Of a DNA stretch of 64,000 nt, positions 41,621 to 53,511 are shown in pieces. The translations under genes and the position numbers were made by a program. Each line of letters begins with the position of its first letter. Position 1 is the stretch's first letter. Location: positions 1,384,001 to 1,448,000 of the forward strand of contig OX393551.1 in NCBI GenBank assembly GCA_947650365.1, given 5' to 3'. The notes under the pieces were generated by a model. That model saw nothing but the letters and a program-made list of their open reading frames with translations. It made no database searches and was not told the DNA's origin. The DNA is from Chamaelirium japonicum. Lineage: Eukaryota; Streptophyta; Magnoliopsida; Liliales; Melanthiaceae.

Positions 41621-41860
41621 GAATGTATCCATTCTAATTCATTCGTACGATCCATTCTAATTCATTCGTACGATCCATTCTAATTCCTTCGTATGATCCA
41701 TTCTAATTCATTCGCACGAATGTATCCATTCTAATTCATTCGTACGATCCATTCTAATTCATTCGTACGATCCATTCTAATTCCTTCGTATGATCCATTC
41801 TAATTCATTCGCACGAATGTATCCATTCTAATTCATTCGTACGATCCATTCTAATTCATT
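41621..41860 (-). repeat. 97-bp micro-higher-order repeat
   Basis: The reversed 28-bp unit (GAATGTATCC) lies at 41621, 41718 and 41815, exactly 97 bp apart (28 + 3 x 23). Units between carry the same order: two canonical, then a CCTTCGTATGATCC variant. The near-identity of copies suggests recent amplification. Confidence 0.88.
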
Positions 41861-42788
41861 CGTACGAATGGATTGTACGAATGAGATAGAATGGATCATG
41901 CGAATGAATTAGAATGGATCGTGCGAATGAATTAGAATGGATCGTACGAATGAAATAGAATGGATTGTACGAATGAGATAGAATGGATCGTACGAATGAA
42001 TTAGAATGGATACATTCATGCGAATGAATTAGAATGGATCATACTAATGAATTAGAATGGATTCATTCGTGCGAATGAATTAGAATGGATCGTACGAATG
42101 AGTAAGAATGGATCGTACGAGTGAATTAGAATGGATTGAATTAGAATAAATCGTACGAATGAATTAGAATGGATCGTACGAATGAATTAGAATAGATTGT
42201 GCGAATGAATTAGAATGGATCGTACGAATGAATTGGAATGGATACATTCGTGCGAATGAATTAGAATGGATCGTATGAATGAATTAGAGTGGACACATTC
42301 GTACAAATGAATTAGAATGGATCGTACGAATGAATTAGAATGGATACATTCGTGCGAATGAATTAGAATGGATCATATGAATGAATTAGAATGGATCGTT
42401 TGAGTGAATTAGAATAGATTGTGCGAATGAATTAGAATGGATCGTACGAATGAATTAGAATGGATCGTTCGAATAAATTAGAATGGATCGTATGAATGAA
42501 TTAGAATGGATCGTGCGAATGAATTAGAATATAGATCGTACGAATGAATTAGAATAGATCGTACGAATGAATTCGAATGTATCCTTTCTAATTCATTCGT
42601 ACCATCCATTCTAATTCATTCGTACGATCCATTCTAATTCATTCGCACGATCCATTCTAATTCATTCGCACGATCCATTCTAATTCATTCATACAATCCA
42701 TTCTAATTCTTTTACACGAATGTATCCATTCTAATTCATTCGTACGATCCATTCTAATTCATTCGTACGATCCATTCTAATTCATTCA

Positions 42789-43305
42789 CACTCATACGAT
42801 CCATTCTAATTCATTCGCACGAATGTATCCTTCCTAATTCATTCGTACGATCCATTCTAATTCATTCGCACAATCTATTCTAATTCATTCGAACGATCCA
42901 TTCTAAGTCATTCGTACGATCCATTCTAATTCATTCGTACGATCCATTCTAATTCATTCGCACGATCCATTCTATTTCATTCGTACGATCCATTCTAATT
43001 CATTCGCACGAATGTATCCATTCCAATTCATTCGTACGATCCATTCTAATTCATTCGCACAATCTATTCTAATTCATTCGTACGATCAATTCTAATTCAT
43101 TCGCACGTATCCATTCTAATTCATTCATAAGATCCATTCTATTTCATTCGTACGATCCATTCTTACTCATTCGTACGATCCATTCTAATTCATTCGTACG
43201 ATCCATTCTAATTCATTCGTACGATCCATTCTAATTCATTCGCACAATCTATACGTTCCATTCTAATTCATTCGTAAGATCCATTCTAATTCATTCGCAC
43301 GATCC
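42789..43305 (-). repeat. partner B of a dispersed 26-kb direct duplication
   Basis: Matches 16771-17260. Here the segment runs directly into the flip CATTCGCACGATCCGAATG at 43305, whereas partner A continues in reverse units. The unit order just before this flip (GTAAGATCC, then CGCACGATCC) matches that before the flip at 10260. Confidence 0.86.
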
Positions 43306-44378
43306 GAATGAATTAGAATGGATCGTACGATTGAATTAGAATGTATCGTATGAATGAATTAGAGTGGATCATATGAATGAATTAGAATGGATCGTATGAA
43401 TGAATTAGAATGGATCGTGCGAGTGAATTAGAATGGATCGTGCGAATGAATTAGATTGGATCGTACGAACGAATTAGAATGGGACGTACGAATGAATTAG
43501 AATGGATACACGATCCAGATCCATTCTAATTCATTCGCACAATCTATTCTAATTCATTCGTAGGATCCATTCTAATTCATTACTACGATCCATTCTAATT
43601 CATTCATACGATCCATTCTAATTCATTCGTACGATCCATTCTAATTCATTCGCATGATCCATTCTAATTCATTCATACGATCCATTCTAATTCCTTCGTA
43701 CGATCCATTCTAATTCCTTCGTACGATCCATTCTAATTCATACGTACGACCCATTCTAATTCATTCGTACGATCCATTCAAATTCATTTGCACGATCCAT
43801 TCTAATTCATTCGCACGATCCATTCTAATTCATTCATACGATCCATTCTAATTCATTCATATGATCCACTCTAATTCATTCATACGATCCATTCTAATTC
43901 ATTCGTACGATCCATTCTAACTCATTCGTACGATCCACTCACATACGAATAAATTAGAATGAATTAGAATGGATTGTGTGAATGAATTAGAATGGATCGT
44001 ATGAATGAATTAGAATGGATCGTGCGAATGAATTAGAATGGATCGTGCGATTGAATTAGAATATGGATCGTACGAAGGAATTAGAATGGATCGTACGAAT
44101 GAATTCGAATGTATCCTTTCTAATTCATTCGTACGATCCATTCTAATTCCTTCGTACGATCCATTCTAATTGATTCGTACGATTCATGCTAATGAATTAG
44201 AATTGATCGTACGAATGAATTAGAATAGATTGTGCGAATGAATTAGAATGGATCGTACGAATGAATTGGAATGGATACATTCGTGCGAATGAATTAGAAT
44301 GGATCGTATGAATGAATTAGAGTGGATACATTCGTACAAATGAATTAGAATGGATCGTACGAATGAATTAGAATGGAT

Positions 44379-44600
44379 ACATTCGTGCGAATGAATTAGA
44401 ATGGATCATATGAATGAATTAGAATGGATCGTACGAATGAATTAGAATGGATACATTCGTGCGAATGAATTAGAATGGATCATATGAATGAATTAGAATG
44501 GATCGTACGAATGAATTAGAATGGATACATTCGTGCGAATGAATTAGAATGAATAGATCGTACGAATGAATTAGAATGGATACGAATGGATCGTACGAAT
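44379..44600 (+). repeat. 74-bp micro-higher-order repeat
   Basis: The 28-bp unit's ACATTCGTGCG lies at 44379, 44453 and 44527, exactly 74 bp apart (28 + 2 x 23). A CATATGAATG unit and a canonical unit follow in the first two copies. The third copy breaks after GAATGAATAGATCG. Confidence 0.86.
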
Positions 44601-44999
44601 GAGTAAGAATGGATCGAACGAATGAAATAGAATGGATTGTATGAATGAATTAGAATGGATACATTCGTGCGAATGAATTAGGATGGATCCTATGAATGAA
44701 TTAGAATAGATTGTGCGAATGAATTAGAATGGATCGTACGAATGAATTGGAATGGATACATTCGTGCGAATGAATTAGAATGGATCGTAAGAATGAATTA
44801 GAGTGGATACATTCGTACAAATGAATTAGAATGGATCGTACGAATGAATTAGAATGGATACATTCGTGCGAATGAATTAGAATGGATCATATGAATGAAT
44901 TAGAATGGATCGTTTGAGTGAATGCGAATGGATCGTGCGAATGAATTAGAATGGATTGTACGAATGAATTAGAATAGATCGTACGAATGAATTAGAATG

Positions 45000-45860
45000 G
45001 ATACATTCGTGCGAATCCATTCTATTTCATTCGTACGATCCATTCTAATTCATTCGTACGATCCATTCTAATTCATTCATACGATCCATTCTAATTCATT
45101 CGTACGATCCATTCTAATTCATTCGTACGATCCATTCTAATTCATTCGCACAAATGTATCCATTCCAATTCATTCATACGATCCATTCTAATTCATTCGC
45201 ACAATCTATCCTTTCTAATTCATTCGTACGATCCATTCTAATTCATTCGCACAATCTATTCTAATTCATTCGAACGATCCATTCTAATTCATTAGCATGA
45301 TTCATTCTAATTCATTCGTACGATCTATTCTATTTCATTCGTACGATCCATTCTAATTCATTCATACAATCCATTCTGTTTCATTCGTACGATCCATTCT
45401 TACTCATTCGTACGATCCATTCGTATCCTTTCTAATTCATTCGTACGATCTATTCTAATTTATTCATACGATCCATTCTAATTCATTAATACGATCCAAT
45501 CTAATTCATTCATACGATCCATTCTAATTCATTCGTACGATCCATTCTAATTCATTCGTACAGTCCATTCTAATTCATTCGTACGATCCATTCTAATTCA
45601 TTCGTACGATCCATTCTAATTCATTCGTACAATCCATTCTAATTCATTCGCACAATCTATTCTAATTCATTCGTACGGTCCATTCTAATTCATTCGCACG
45701 ATCCATTCTAATTCATTCATATGATCCATTCTATTTCATTCGTACGATCCATTCTTACTCATTCGTACGATCCATTCTAATTCATTTGCACGAAGGTATC
45801 TATTCTAATTCATTCGTACTATCCATTCTAATTCCTTCGTACGATCCATTCTAATTCCTT
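45000..45860. repeat. recurrent module, reference copy
   Basis: Order of parts: GTTTGAGTGAATGCG forward units, flip GGATACATTCGTGCGAATCC, CTATTTC, canonical/GCACG/CATACG units, GCACAATC, CTATTTC, CTTACTC, TTTGCACGAAGGTATCC, GTACTATCC and two CCTTCGTACG units; in many copies CCTTCGTATG, CGGTATGATTC and AATTCAATCC follow. Similar copies start near 6640, 11010, 41280, 51610, 53500, 55245, 57235 and 63145. Partial copies start near 50000 and 52480. Forward fragments marked by ACCTTCGTGCAAATG lie near 136, 7315, 7502, 10428, 10728, 12147, 18066 and 25315. Confidence 0.85.
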
Positions 45861-46314
45861 CGTACGATCCATTCTAATTCATTTGTACGAATGTATCCAC
45901 TCTAATTCATTCATACGATCCATTCTAATTCATTCGCATGAATGTATCCATTCCAATTCATTCGTACGATACATTCTAATTCATTCGCACAATCTATTCT
46001 AATTCATTCGTACGATCAATTCTAATTCATTAGCATGATCCATTCTAATTCATTCGTATGATCTATTCTATTTCATTCGTACAATCCATTCTTACTCAAT
46101 TGTATGATCCATTCTAATCCATTCGCACAATCTATTCTAATTCATTCGTACGATCCATTCTATTTCATTCGTACGATCCATTCTAATTCATTCGCACGAT
46201 CCATTCTAATTCATTCGCACGATCCATTCTAATTCATTCATACGATCCATTCTAATCCATTCGCACAATCTATTCTAATTCATTCGTACGATCCATTCTA
46301 TTTCATTCGTACGA
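45014..46314 (-). repeat. reverse satellite block with the ~600-bp module
   Basis: Begins at GGATACATTCGTGCGAATCC with a CTATTTC unit, like the module starts at 51625, 53512, 55257, 57248, 58266 and 63158. GAAGGTATC is near 45793. The CGATCAATTC / TTAGCATGATCC string is at about 46014-46040. The end reads GTACGATCGTATG, a near-palindrome like the one at 22933. Confidence 0.93.
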
Positions 46315-47899
46315 TCGTATGAATGAATTAGAATGGATTGTATGAATGAATTAGATTAGATCGTATAAATGAATTAGAATAGATCGTACGAATGAATTAG
46401 AATGGATACGAATGGATCGTACGAATGGGTAAGAATGGATCGTACGAATGAAATAGAATGGATTGTACGAATGAATTAGAATGGATACATTCGTGCGAAT
46501 GAATTAGGATGGATCGTATGAATGAATTAGAATAGATTGTGCGAATGAATTAGAATGGATCGTACGAATGAATTAGAATGGATACATTCATGCGAATGAA
46601 TTAGAATGGATCGTACGAATGAGTAAGAATGGATCGTACGAATGAATTAGAATCGATCGTACGAATGAATTAGAATTAGAATGAACTGGAATGGATCGTA
46701 CGAATGAATTAGAGTGGATCGTACGAATGAATTAGAATGGATACATTCGTGCCAATGAATTAGAATGGATATTACGAATGAGTAAGAATGGATCGTACGA
46801 ATGAAATAGAATGGATTGTACGAATGAATTAGAATGGATTCATTCGTGCGAATGAATTAGAATGGATCGTACGAATGAATTAGAATGGATCGTACGAATG
46901 AATTAGAATGGATCGTGTGAAAGAATTAGAATGGATTGTATGAATGAATTAGAATGGATCGTATGAATGAATTAGAATGGATCGGACGAATGAATTAGAA
47001 TGGATCGTACGAATGAATTAGAATGGATTGTACGAATGAATTAGAATGGATACATTCGTGCGAATAAATTAGAATGGATCATACGAATGAGTAAGAATGG
47101 ATCGTACGAATGAAATAGAATGGATCGTATGAATAAATTAGAATGGATCGTGCGAATGAATTAAAATGGATCGTATGAATGAAATAGAATGGATCGTATG
47201 AATTAGAATGGATCGTACAAATGAAATAGAATGGATCGTACGAATGAATTAGAATAGATTGTGCGAATGGATTAGAATGGATCATACGATTGAGTAAGAA
47301 TGGATTGTACGAATGAAATAGAATAGATCGTACGAATGAATTAGAATGGATCATGCTAATGAATTAGAATTGATCGTACGAATGAATTAGAATAGATTGT
47401 GCGAATGAATTAGAATTGATCGTACGAATGAATTGGAATGGATACATTCGTGCGAATGAATTAGAATGGATCGTATGAATGAATTAGAGTGGATACATTC
47501 GTACAAATGAATTAGAATGGATCGTACGAAGGAATTAGAATGGATACATTCGTGCGAATGAATTAGAATGGATCGTATGAATGAATTAGAATCGATCGTA
47601 CGAATGAATTAGAATGGATCATGCGAATGAATTAGAATGGATCGTGCGAATGAATTAGAATGGATCGTACGAATGAAATAGAATGGATTGTACGAATGAG
47701 ATAGAATGGATCGTACGAATTAATTAGAATGGATACATTCATGCGAATGAATTAGAATGGATCATACGAATGAATTAGAATGGATTCATTCATGCGAATG
47801 AATTAGAATGGATCGTACGAATGAGTAAGAATGGATCGAACGAATGAATTAGAATGGATTGAATTAGAATGAATCGTACGAATGAATTAGAATGGATAC
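46315..47899 (+). repeat. long forward block carrying an inverted copy of the 28-kb segment
   Basis: Positions about 47115-47354 are the reverse complement, with few changes, of 27926-28165. The stop-free frame on the minus strand (47079-47354, 91 codons) repeats the residue pattern of the plus-strand frame there and is not a gene. The GAATCGATCG marker string follows at about 47591. The block ends at GGATACACGATCCAGATCC. Confidence 0.93.
47115..47354 (-). repeat. inverted duplicate of 27926-28165
   Basis: Read on the minus strand from 47354, the order CTATTTC, CTTACTC with CAATCGTATG, AATCCATTCGCACAATC, CTATTTC, shortened AATTCATACG, CTATTTC matches the plus strand from 27926. Both even keep the same stop-free frame for about 79 codons. 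The segment was copied in the opposite orientation after its variants had accumulated. Confidence 0.88.
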
Positions 47900-48200
47900 A
47901 CGATCCAGATCCATTTTAATTCATTCGCACAATCTATTCTAATTCATTCGTTGGATCTATTCTAATTCATTACTACGATCCATTCTAATTCATTCATACG
48001 ATCCATTCTAATTCATTCGTACGATCCATTCTAATTCATTCGCACGATCCATTCTAATTCATTCATATGATCCATTCTAATTCATTCGTATGTATCCATT
48101 CTAATTCATTCATACGATCCATTCTAATTCTACGATCCATTCTTACTCATTCGTATTATCCATTTTAATTCATTCACACGAATGTATCAACTCTAATTTA
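47898..48200. repeat. 11.45-kb-spaced duplicate of 59348-59650
   Basis: The flip GGATACACGATCCAGATCC and the following ~300 bp (GCACAATC, TTACTACG, CGTATGTATCC, shortened TTCTACGATCC, CGTATTATCC, TATCAACTC) match 59348-59650 with a fixed offset of 11,450 bp at both ends checked. The flip and first units also match 43508-43600 (offset 4,390 bp). The forward units upstream match too, with a 68-bp shift. Confidence 0.87.
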
Positions 48201-49731
48201 TTCGTATGATCCATTCTAATTCATTCGCACGAATGTATCCATTCTAATTCATTCGTACGATCCATTCTAATTCATTCGTACGATCCATTCTAATTCATTC
48301 GTACGATCTATTCTAATTCATTCGTACAATCTATTCTAATTCATTCGTACGATCCATTCTAATTTATTCGTACAATCCATTCTAATTCATTCATACGATC
48401 CATTCTAATTCATTCGCACAAATGTATCCATTCTAATTCATTCGTACGATCCATTCTAATTCATTCGTACAATCCATTCTAATTCATTCGCACGTTCCAT
48501 TCGCATTCACTCAAACGATCCATTCTAATTCATTCATATGATCCATTCTAATTTATTCGCACGAATGTATCCATTCTAATTCATTCGTACGATCCATTCT
48601 AATTCATTTGTACGAATGTATCCACTCTAATTCATTCATACGATCCATTCTAATTCATTCGCACGAATGTATCCATTTCAATTCTTTCGTACGATCCATT
48701 CTAATTCATTCGCACAATCTATTCTAATTCATTCGTACGATCTATTCTAATTCATTCGTACGATCCATTCTAATTCCTTCGTACGATCCATTCTAATTCA
48801 TTTGTACGATCCATTCTAATTCATTCATACGATCCATTCTAATTCTTTCGCACGAATGTATCCATTCTAATTCATTCGTACGATCCATTCTAATTCATTC
48901 GCACGATCCATTCTAATTCATTCGTACGATCCACTCTAATTCATTCGTACGATCTATATTCTAATTCATTCGCACGATCCATTCTAATTCATTCACACAA
49001 TCTATTCTAATTCATTCGTACGATCCATTCTAATTCATTCGCACGATCCATTCTAATTCATTCATATGATCCATTCTATTTCATTCGTACGATCCATTCT
49101 TACTCATTCGTACGATCCATTCTAATTCATTTACACGAAGGTATCCATTCTAATTCATTCGTACTATCCATTCTAATTCCTTCGTACGATCCATTCTAAT
49201 TCCTTCGTACGATCCATTCTAATTCATTCGTACGATCCATTATAATTCCTTCGTATGATCCATTCTAATTCATTCGTATGATTCATTCTAATTCAATCCA
49301 TTCTAATTCATTCGTACGATCCATTCATACTTATTCGTACGATCCATTCTAATTCATTCATACGATCCAATCTAATTCATTCATACGATCCATTCAAATT
49401 CATTAATACGATCCAATCTAATTCATTCATACGATCCATTCTAATTCCTTTGTACGATCCATTCTAATTCATACGATCCATTCTAATTCATTCGTAAGAT
49501 CCATTCTAATTCATTCATACGATCTATTCTAATTCATTCATACAATCCATTTCAATTTCTTTGTACGATCCATTCTAATTCATTCATACGATCCATTCTA
49601 ATTCATTCGTACGATCTATTCTATTTCATTCATACGATCCATTCTAATTCATTAATACGATCCAGTCTAATTCATTCGCATGAACCATTCTAATTCATTC
49701 ACACTCATACGATCCATTCTAATTCATTCGT
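47900..49731 (-). repeat. long reverse satellite block
   Basis: The first ~300 bp match 59350-59650 at a constant offset of 11,450 bp, including GTAGG/GTTGGATC, TTACTACG, CGTATTATCC and TATCAACTC variants in order. GAAGGTATCC is near 49138. A CATTCAAATTCATTAATACG marker at about 49391 opens the first copy of the 3.6-kb unit. CACACTCATACG is near 49700. The block ends on a CGTACG palindrome. Confidence 0.93.
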
Positions 49732-49986
49732 ACGAATGAATTAGAGTGGATACATTCGTACAAATGAATTAGAATGGATCGTATGAATGAATTAGAGTGG
49801 ATACATTCGTACAAATGAATTAGAATGGATCGTACGAATGAATTAGATTGGATACATTCGTGCGAATGAATTAGAATGGATCATATGAATGAATTAGAAT
49901 GGATCGTTTGAGTGAATGCGAATGGATCGTGCGAATGAATTAGAATGGATTGTACGAATGAATTAGAATGGATTGTAGAATGGATC
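49732..49986 (+). repeat. forward insert of the first 3.6-kb unit
   Basis: Two GAGTGGATACATTCGTACAA units, then GATCGTTTGAGTGAATGCG, as in the inserts at 53238 and 56972. Unlike those, it does not end in GGATACATTCGTGCGAATCC. It ends in an irregular GGATTGTAGAATGGATCATTC, so the original junction appears to have been altered in this copy. Confidence 0.9.
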
Positions 49987-51325
49987 ATTCGTATGATCCA
50001 TTCTAATTCATTCGTACGATCCATTCTAATTCATTCGCACAATCTATTCTAATTCATTCGTACGATCCATTCTAATTCATTCGCACGATCCATTCTAATT
50101 CATTCATACGATCCATTCTATTTCATTCGTACGATCCATTCTTACTCATTCGTACGATCCATTCTAATTCATTTGCACGAAGGTATCCATTCTAATTCAT
50201 TTGTACTATCCATTCTAAGTCCTTCATACGATCCATTCTAATTCCTTCGTACGATCCATTCTAATTCATTCGTACGATCCATTCTAATTCATTCGTACGA
50301 TCCATTCTAATTCCTTCGTATGATCCATTCTAATTCATTCGTACGGTATGATTCATTCTAATTCATTCGTACGATTCATTCTAATTCAATCCATTCTAAT
50401 TCATTCGTACAATCCATTCTAATTCATTCGTACGATCCATTCTAATTCATTCGTACGATTCATTCTAATTCAATCCATTCTAATTCATTCGTACGATCCA
50501 TTCTTACTCATTCGTACGATCCATTCTAATTCATTCGCACGAATGAATCCATTCTAATTCATTCGTATGATCCATTCTAATTCATTCGCATGAATGTATC
50601 CATTCTAATTCATTCGTACGATCCATTCTATCTCATTCGTACAATCCATTCTATTTCATTCGTAAGATCCATTCTAATTCTTTCGCACGATCCATTCTAA
50701 TTCATTCGCATGATCCATTCTAATTCATTCGTACGATCGATTCTAATTCATTCATACGATCCATTCTAATTCATTCGCACGAATGTATCCATTCTAATTC
50801 ATTCGTACGATCCATTCTAATTCATTCGCACAATCTATTCTAATTCATTCATACGATCCATTCTAATTTATTCACACGATCCATTCTAATTCCTTCGTAT
50901 GATCCATTCTAATTCATTCGTACGGTATGATTCATTCTAATTCATTCGAACGATTCATTCTAATTTAATCCATTCTAAATCATTCGTACGATCCATTCTA
51001 ATTCATTCGTACGATCCATTCTAATTCATTCGTACGATTCATTCTAATTCAATCCATTCTAATTCATTCGTACGATCCATTCTTACTCATTCGTACGATC
51101 CATTCTAATTCATTCGCATGAATTATCCATTCTAATTCATTCGTACGATCCATTCTATCTCATTCGTACAATCCATTCTATTTCATTCGTTCGATCCATT
51201 CTAATTCATTCGCACGATCCATTCTAATTCATTCGCATGATCCATTCTAATTCATTCGTACGATCGATTCTAATTCATTCATACGATCCATTCTAATTCA
51301 TTAGCACGAAAAAACACGATCCACT
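49987..51325 (-). repeat. reverse part of the first 3.6-kb unit
   Basis: Holds two module ends (CGGTATGATTC at 50344 and 50923, 579 bp apart), CTATCTC variants near 50628 and 51153, and GCATGAATTATCC at about 51116. The last bears the constant 3,632-bp offset to 54748. It ends in the odd unit TTAGCACGAAAAAACACG. Confidence 0.93.
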
Positions 51326-51345
51326 CACATACGAATAAATTAGAA
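51300..51345. other. junction with the longest A run, copy 1
   Basis: Reverse units end in TTAGCACG, followed by six A, then CACGATCCACTCACATACG and forward units starting AATAAATTAG. The A6 run (51309-51314) and its copy at 54941 are the longest single-base runs I noticed and the part least explained by the monomer. The CCACTCACATACG half also occurs at about 43936 without the A run. Confidence 0.8.
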
Positions 51346-52266
51346 TGAATTAGAATGGATTGTGTGAATGAATTAGAATGGATTGTATGAATGAATTAGA
51401 ATGGATCGTGCGAATGAATTAGAATTGATCGTGCGAATGAATTAGAATATGGATCGTACAAATGAATTAGAATGGATCGTACGAATGAATTCGAATGTAT
51501 CCTTTCTAATTCATTCTTATGATCCATTCTAATTCCTTCGTACGATCCATTCTAATTCATTCGTACGATCCATTCTAATTCATTCGCACGATCAATTGAA
51601 TTAGAATGGATACATTCGTGCGAATCCATTCTATTTCATTCGTACGATCCATTCTAATTCATTCGCACGATCCATTCTAATTCATTCATACGATCCATTC
51701 TAATTCATTCGTACGATCCATTCTAATTCATTCGTACGATCCATTCTAATTCATTCGCACAATCTATTCTAATTCATTCGTACGATCCATTCTAATTCAT
51801 TCGCACGATCCATTCTAATTCATTCATACGATCCATTCTATTTCATTCCTACGATCCATTCTTACTCATTCGTACGATCCATTCTAATTCATTTGCACGA
51901 AGGTATCCATTCTAATTCATTCGTACTATCCATTCTAATTCCTTCGTACGATCCATTCTAATTCCTTCGTCTGATCCATTCTAATTCATTCGTACGATCC
52001 ATTCTAATTCATTCGTACGATCCATTCTAATTCCTTCGTATGATCCATTCTAATTCATTCGTACGGTATGATTCATTCTAATTCATTCGTACGATTCATT
52101 CTAATTTCTTCGTATGAATGAATTAGATTGGATCGTACGAAGGAAATATAATGGATCGTACGAATGAATTAGAATAGATACATACGAATGAATTAGAATG
52201 GATTGTATGAATGAATTAGAATGGATCGTGCGAATGAATTCGAATGGATCGTACGAATTAGAATCG
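51326..52266. repeat. alternating part of the first 3.6-kb unit
   Basis: Forward 51326-51491, reverse to 51594, forward 51595-51624, reverse to 52112, forward to 52266. The first four blocks have the same lengths as 54958-55744 in the next copy. The 154-bp forward insert at 52113-52266 (entered at TTCGTATGAATG, left at GAATCGATCCATTC) has no counterpart there, so it was gained here or lost from that copy. The minus-strand open frame at 52101-52295 is a satellite translation. Confidence 0.9.
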
Positions 52267-53237
52267 ATCCATTCTAATTTATTCGTACGATCCATTCTAA
52301 TTTATTCATACGATCCATTATAAGTCTTTTGCATGAACGTATCCATTCTAATTCATTCGTACGATCCATTCTAATTCATTCGCACGATCCATTCTAATTC
52401 ATTCGTACGATCCATTCTAATTCATTCGTACGATCTATATTCTAATTCATTCGCACGATCCATTCTAATTCATTCGCACAATCTATTCTAATTCATTCGT
52501 ACGATCCATTCTAATTCATTCGCACGATCCATTCTAATTCATTCATACGATCCATTCTATTTCATTCGTACGATCCATTCTTACTCATTCGTACGATCCA
52601 TTCTAATTCATTTGCACGAAGGTATCCATTCTAATTCATTCGTACTATCTATTCTAATTCCTTCGTACGATCCATTCTAATTCCTTCGTACGATCCATTC
52701 AAATTCATTCGTTCGATCCATTCTAATTCATTCGTACGATCCATTCTAATTCCTTCGTATGATCCATTCTAATTCATTCGTACGTTTCATTCTAATTCAA
52801 TCCATTCAAATTCATTCGTACGATCCATTCTTACTTATTCGTACGATCCATTCTAATTCATTCATACGATCCAATCTAATTCATTCATACGATCCATTCA
52901 AATTCATTAATACGATCCACTGTAATTCATTCATACGATCCATTCTAATTCCTTCGTACGATCCATTCTAATTCATACGATCCATTCTAATTCATTCGTA
53001 AGATCCATTCTAATTCATTCATACGATCTATTCTAATTCATTCATACAATCCATTCTAATTCCTTCGTACGATCCATTCTAATTCATTCATACGATCCAT
53101 TCTAATTCATTCAAACGATCTATTCTATTTCATTCATACGATCCATTCTAATTCATTAATACGATTCATTCTAATTCATTCCCATGATCCATTCTAATTC
53201 ATTCACACTCATACGATCCATTCTAATTCATTCGTAC
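52267..53237 (-). repeat. reverse end of the first 3.6-kb unit
   Basis: Carries a second ~600-bp module without its forward start (GAAGGTATCC near 52618). The CATTCAAATTCATTAATACG marker at 52895 begins the second unit copy. The open frame at 52759-52971 is a satellite translation. CACACTCATACG precedes the CGTACG palindrome at the end. Confidence 0.92.
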
Positions 53238-53511
53238 GAATGAATTAGAGTGGATACATTCGTACAAATGAATTAGAATGGATCGTATGAATGAATTAGA
53301 GTGGATACATTCGTACAAATGAATTAGAATAAATCGTACGAATGAATTAGAATGGATACATTCGTGCGAATGAAATAGAATGGATCATATGAATGAATTA
53401 CAATGGATCGTTTGAGTGAATGCGAATGGATCGTGCGAATGAATTAGAATGGATAGTACGAATGAATTAGAATGGATCGTACGAATGAATTAGAATGGAT
53501 ACATTCGTGCG
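53238..53511 (+). repeat. forward insert of the second 3.6-kb unit
   Basis: The same variant order as 49732-49986 and 56972-57247: two GAGTGG plus ACATTCGTACAA units, a 28-bp unit, CATATGAATG, GTTTGAGTGAATGCG. It ends in an intact GGATACATTCGTGCGAATCC. Confidence 0.92.

Larger units (their letters stand above)
40554..45013. repeat. ten alternating satellite blocks with micro-repeats
   Basis: Reverse 40554-41005, forward to 41293, reverse to 41865, forward to 42572, reverse to 43305, forward to 43509, reverse to 43942, forward to 44106, reverse to 44190, forward to 45013. It holds two exact-period micro-repeats (97 bp at 41.6-41.86 kb, 74 bp at 44.38-44.53 kb). It also holds the 42.79-43.29 kb partner of the 16.8-17.25 kb segment. 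The 164-bp forward block at 43943-44106 has two longer-range copies at 51326 and 54958. Confidence 0.9.

Noticed and set aside
52101..52971. Two open frames (52101-52295 minus, 52759-52971 plus)
   Set aside because: Both consist only of satellite translation; the first spans two flips.
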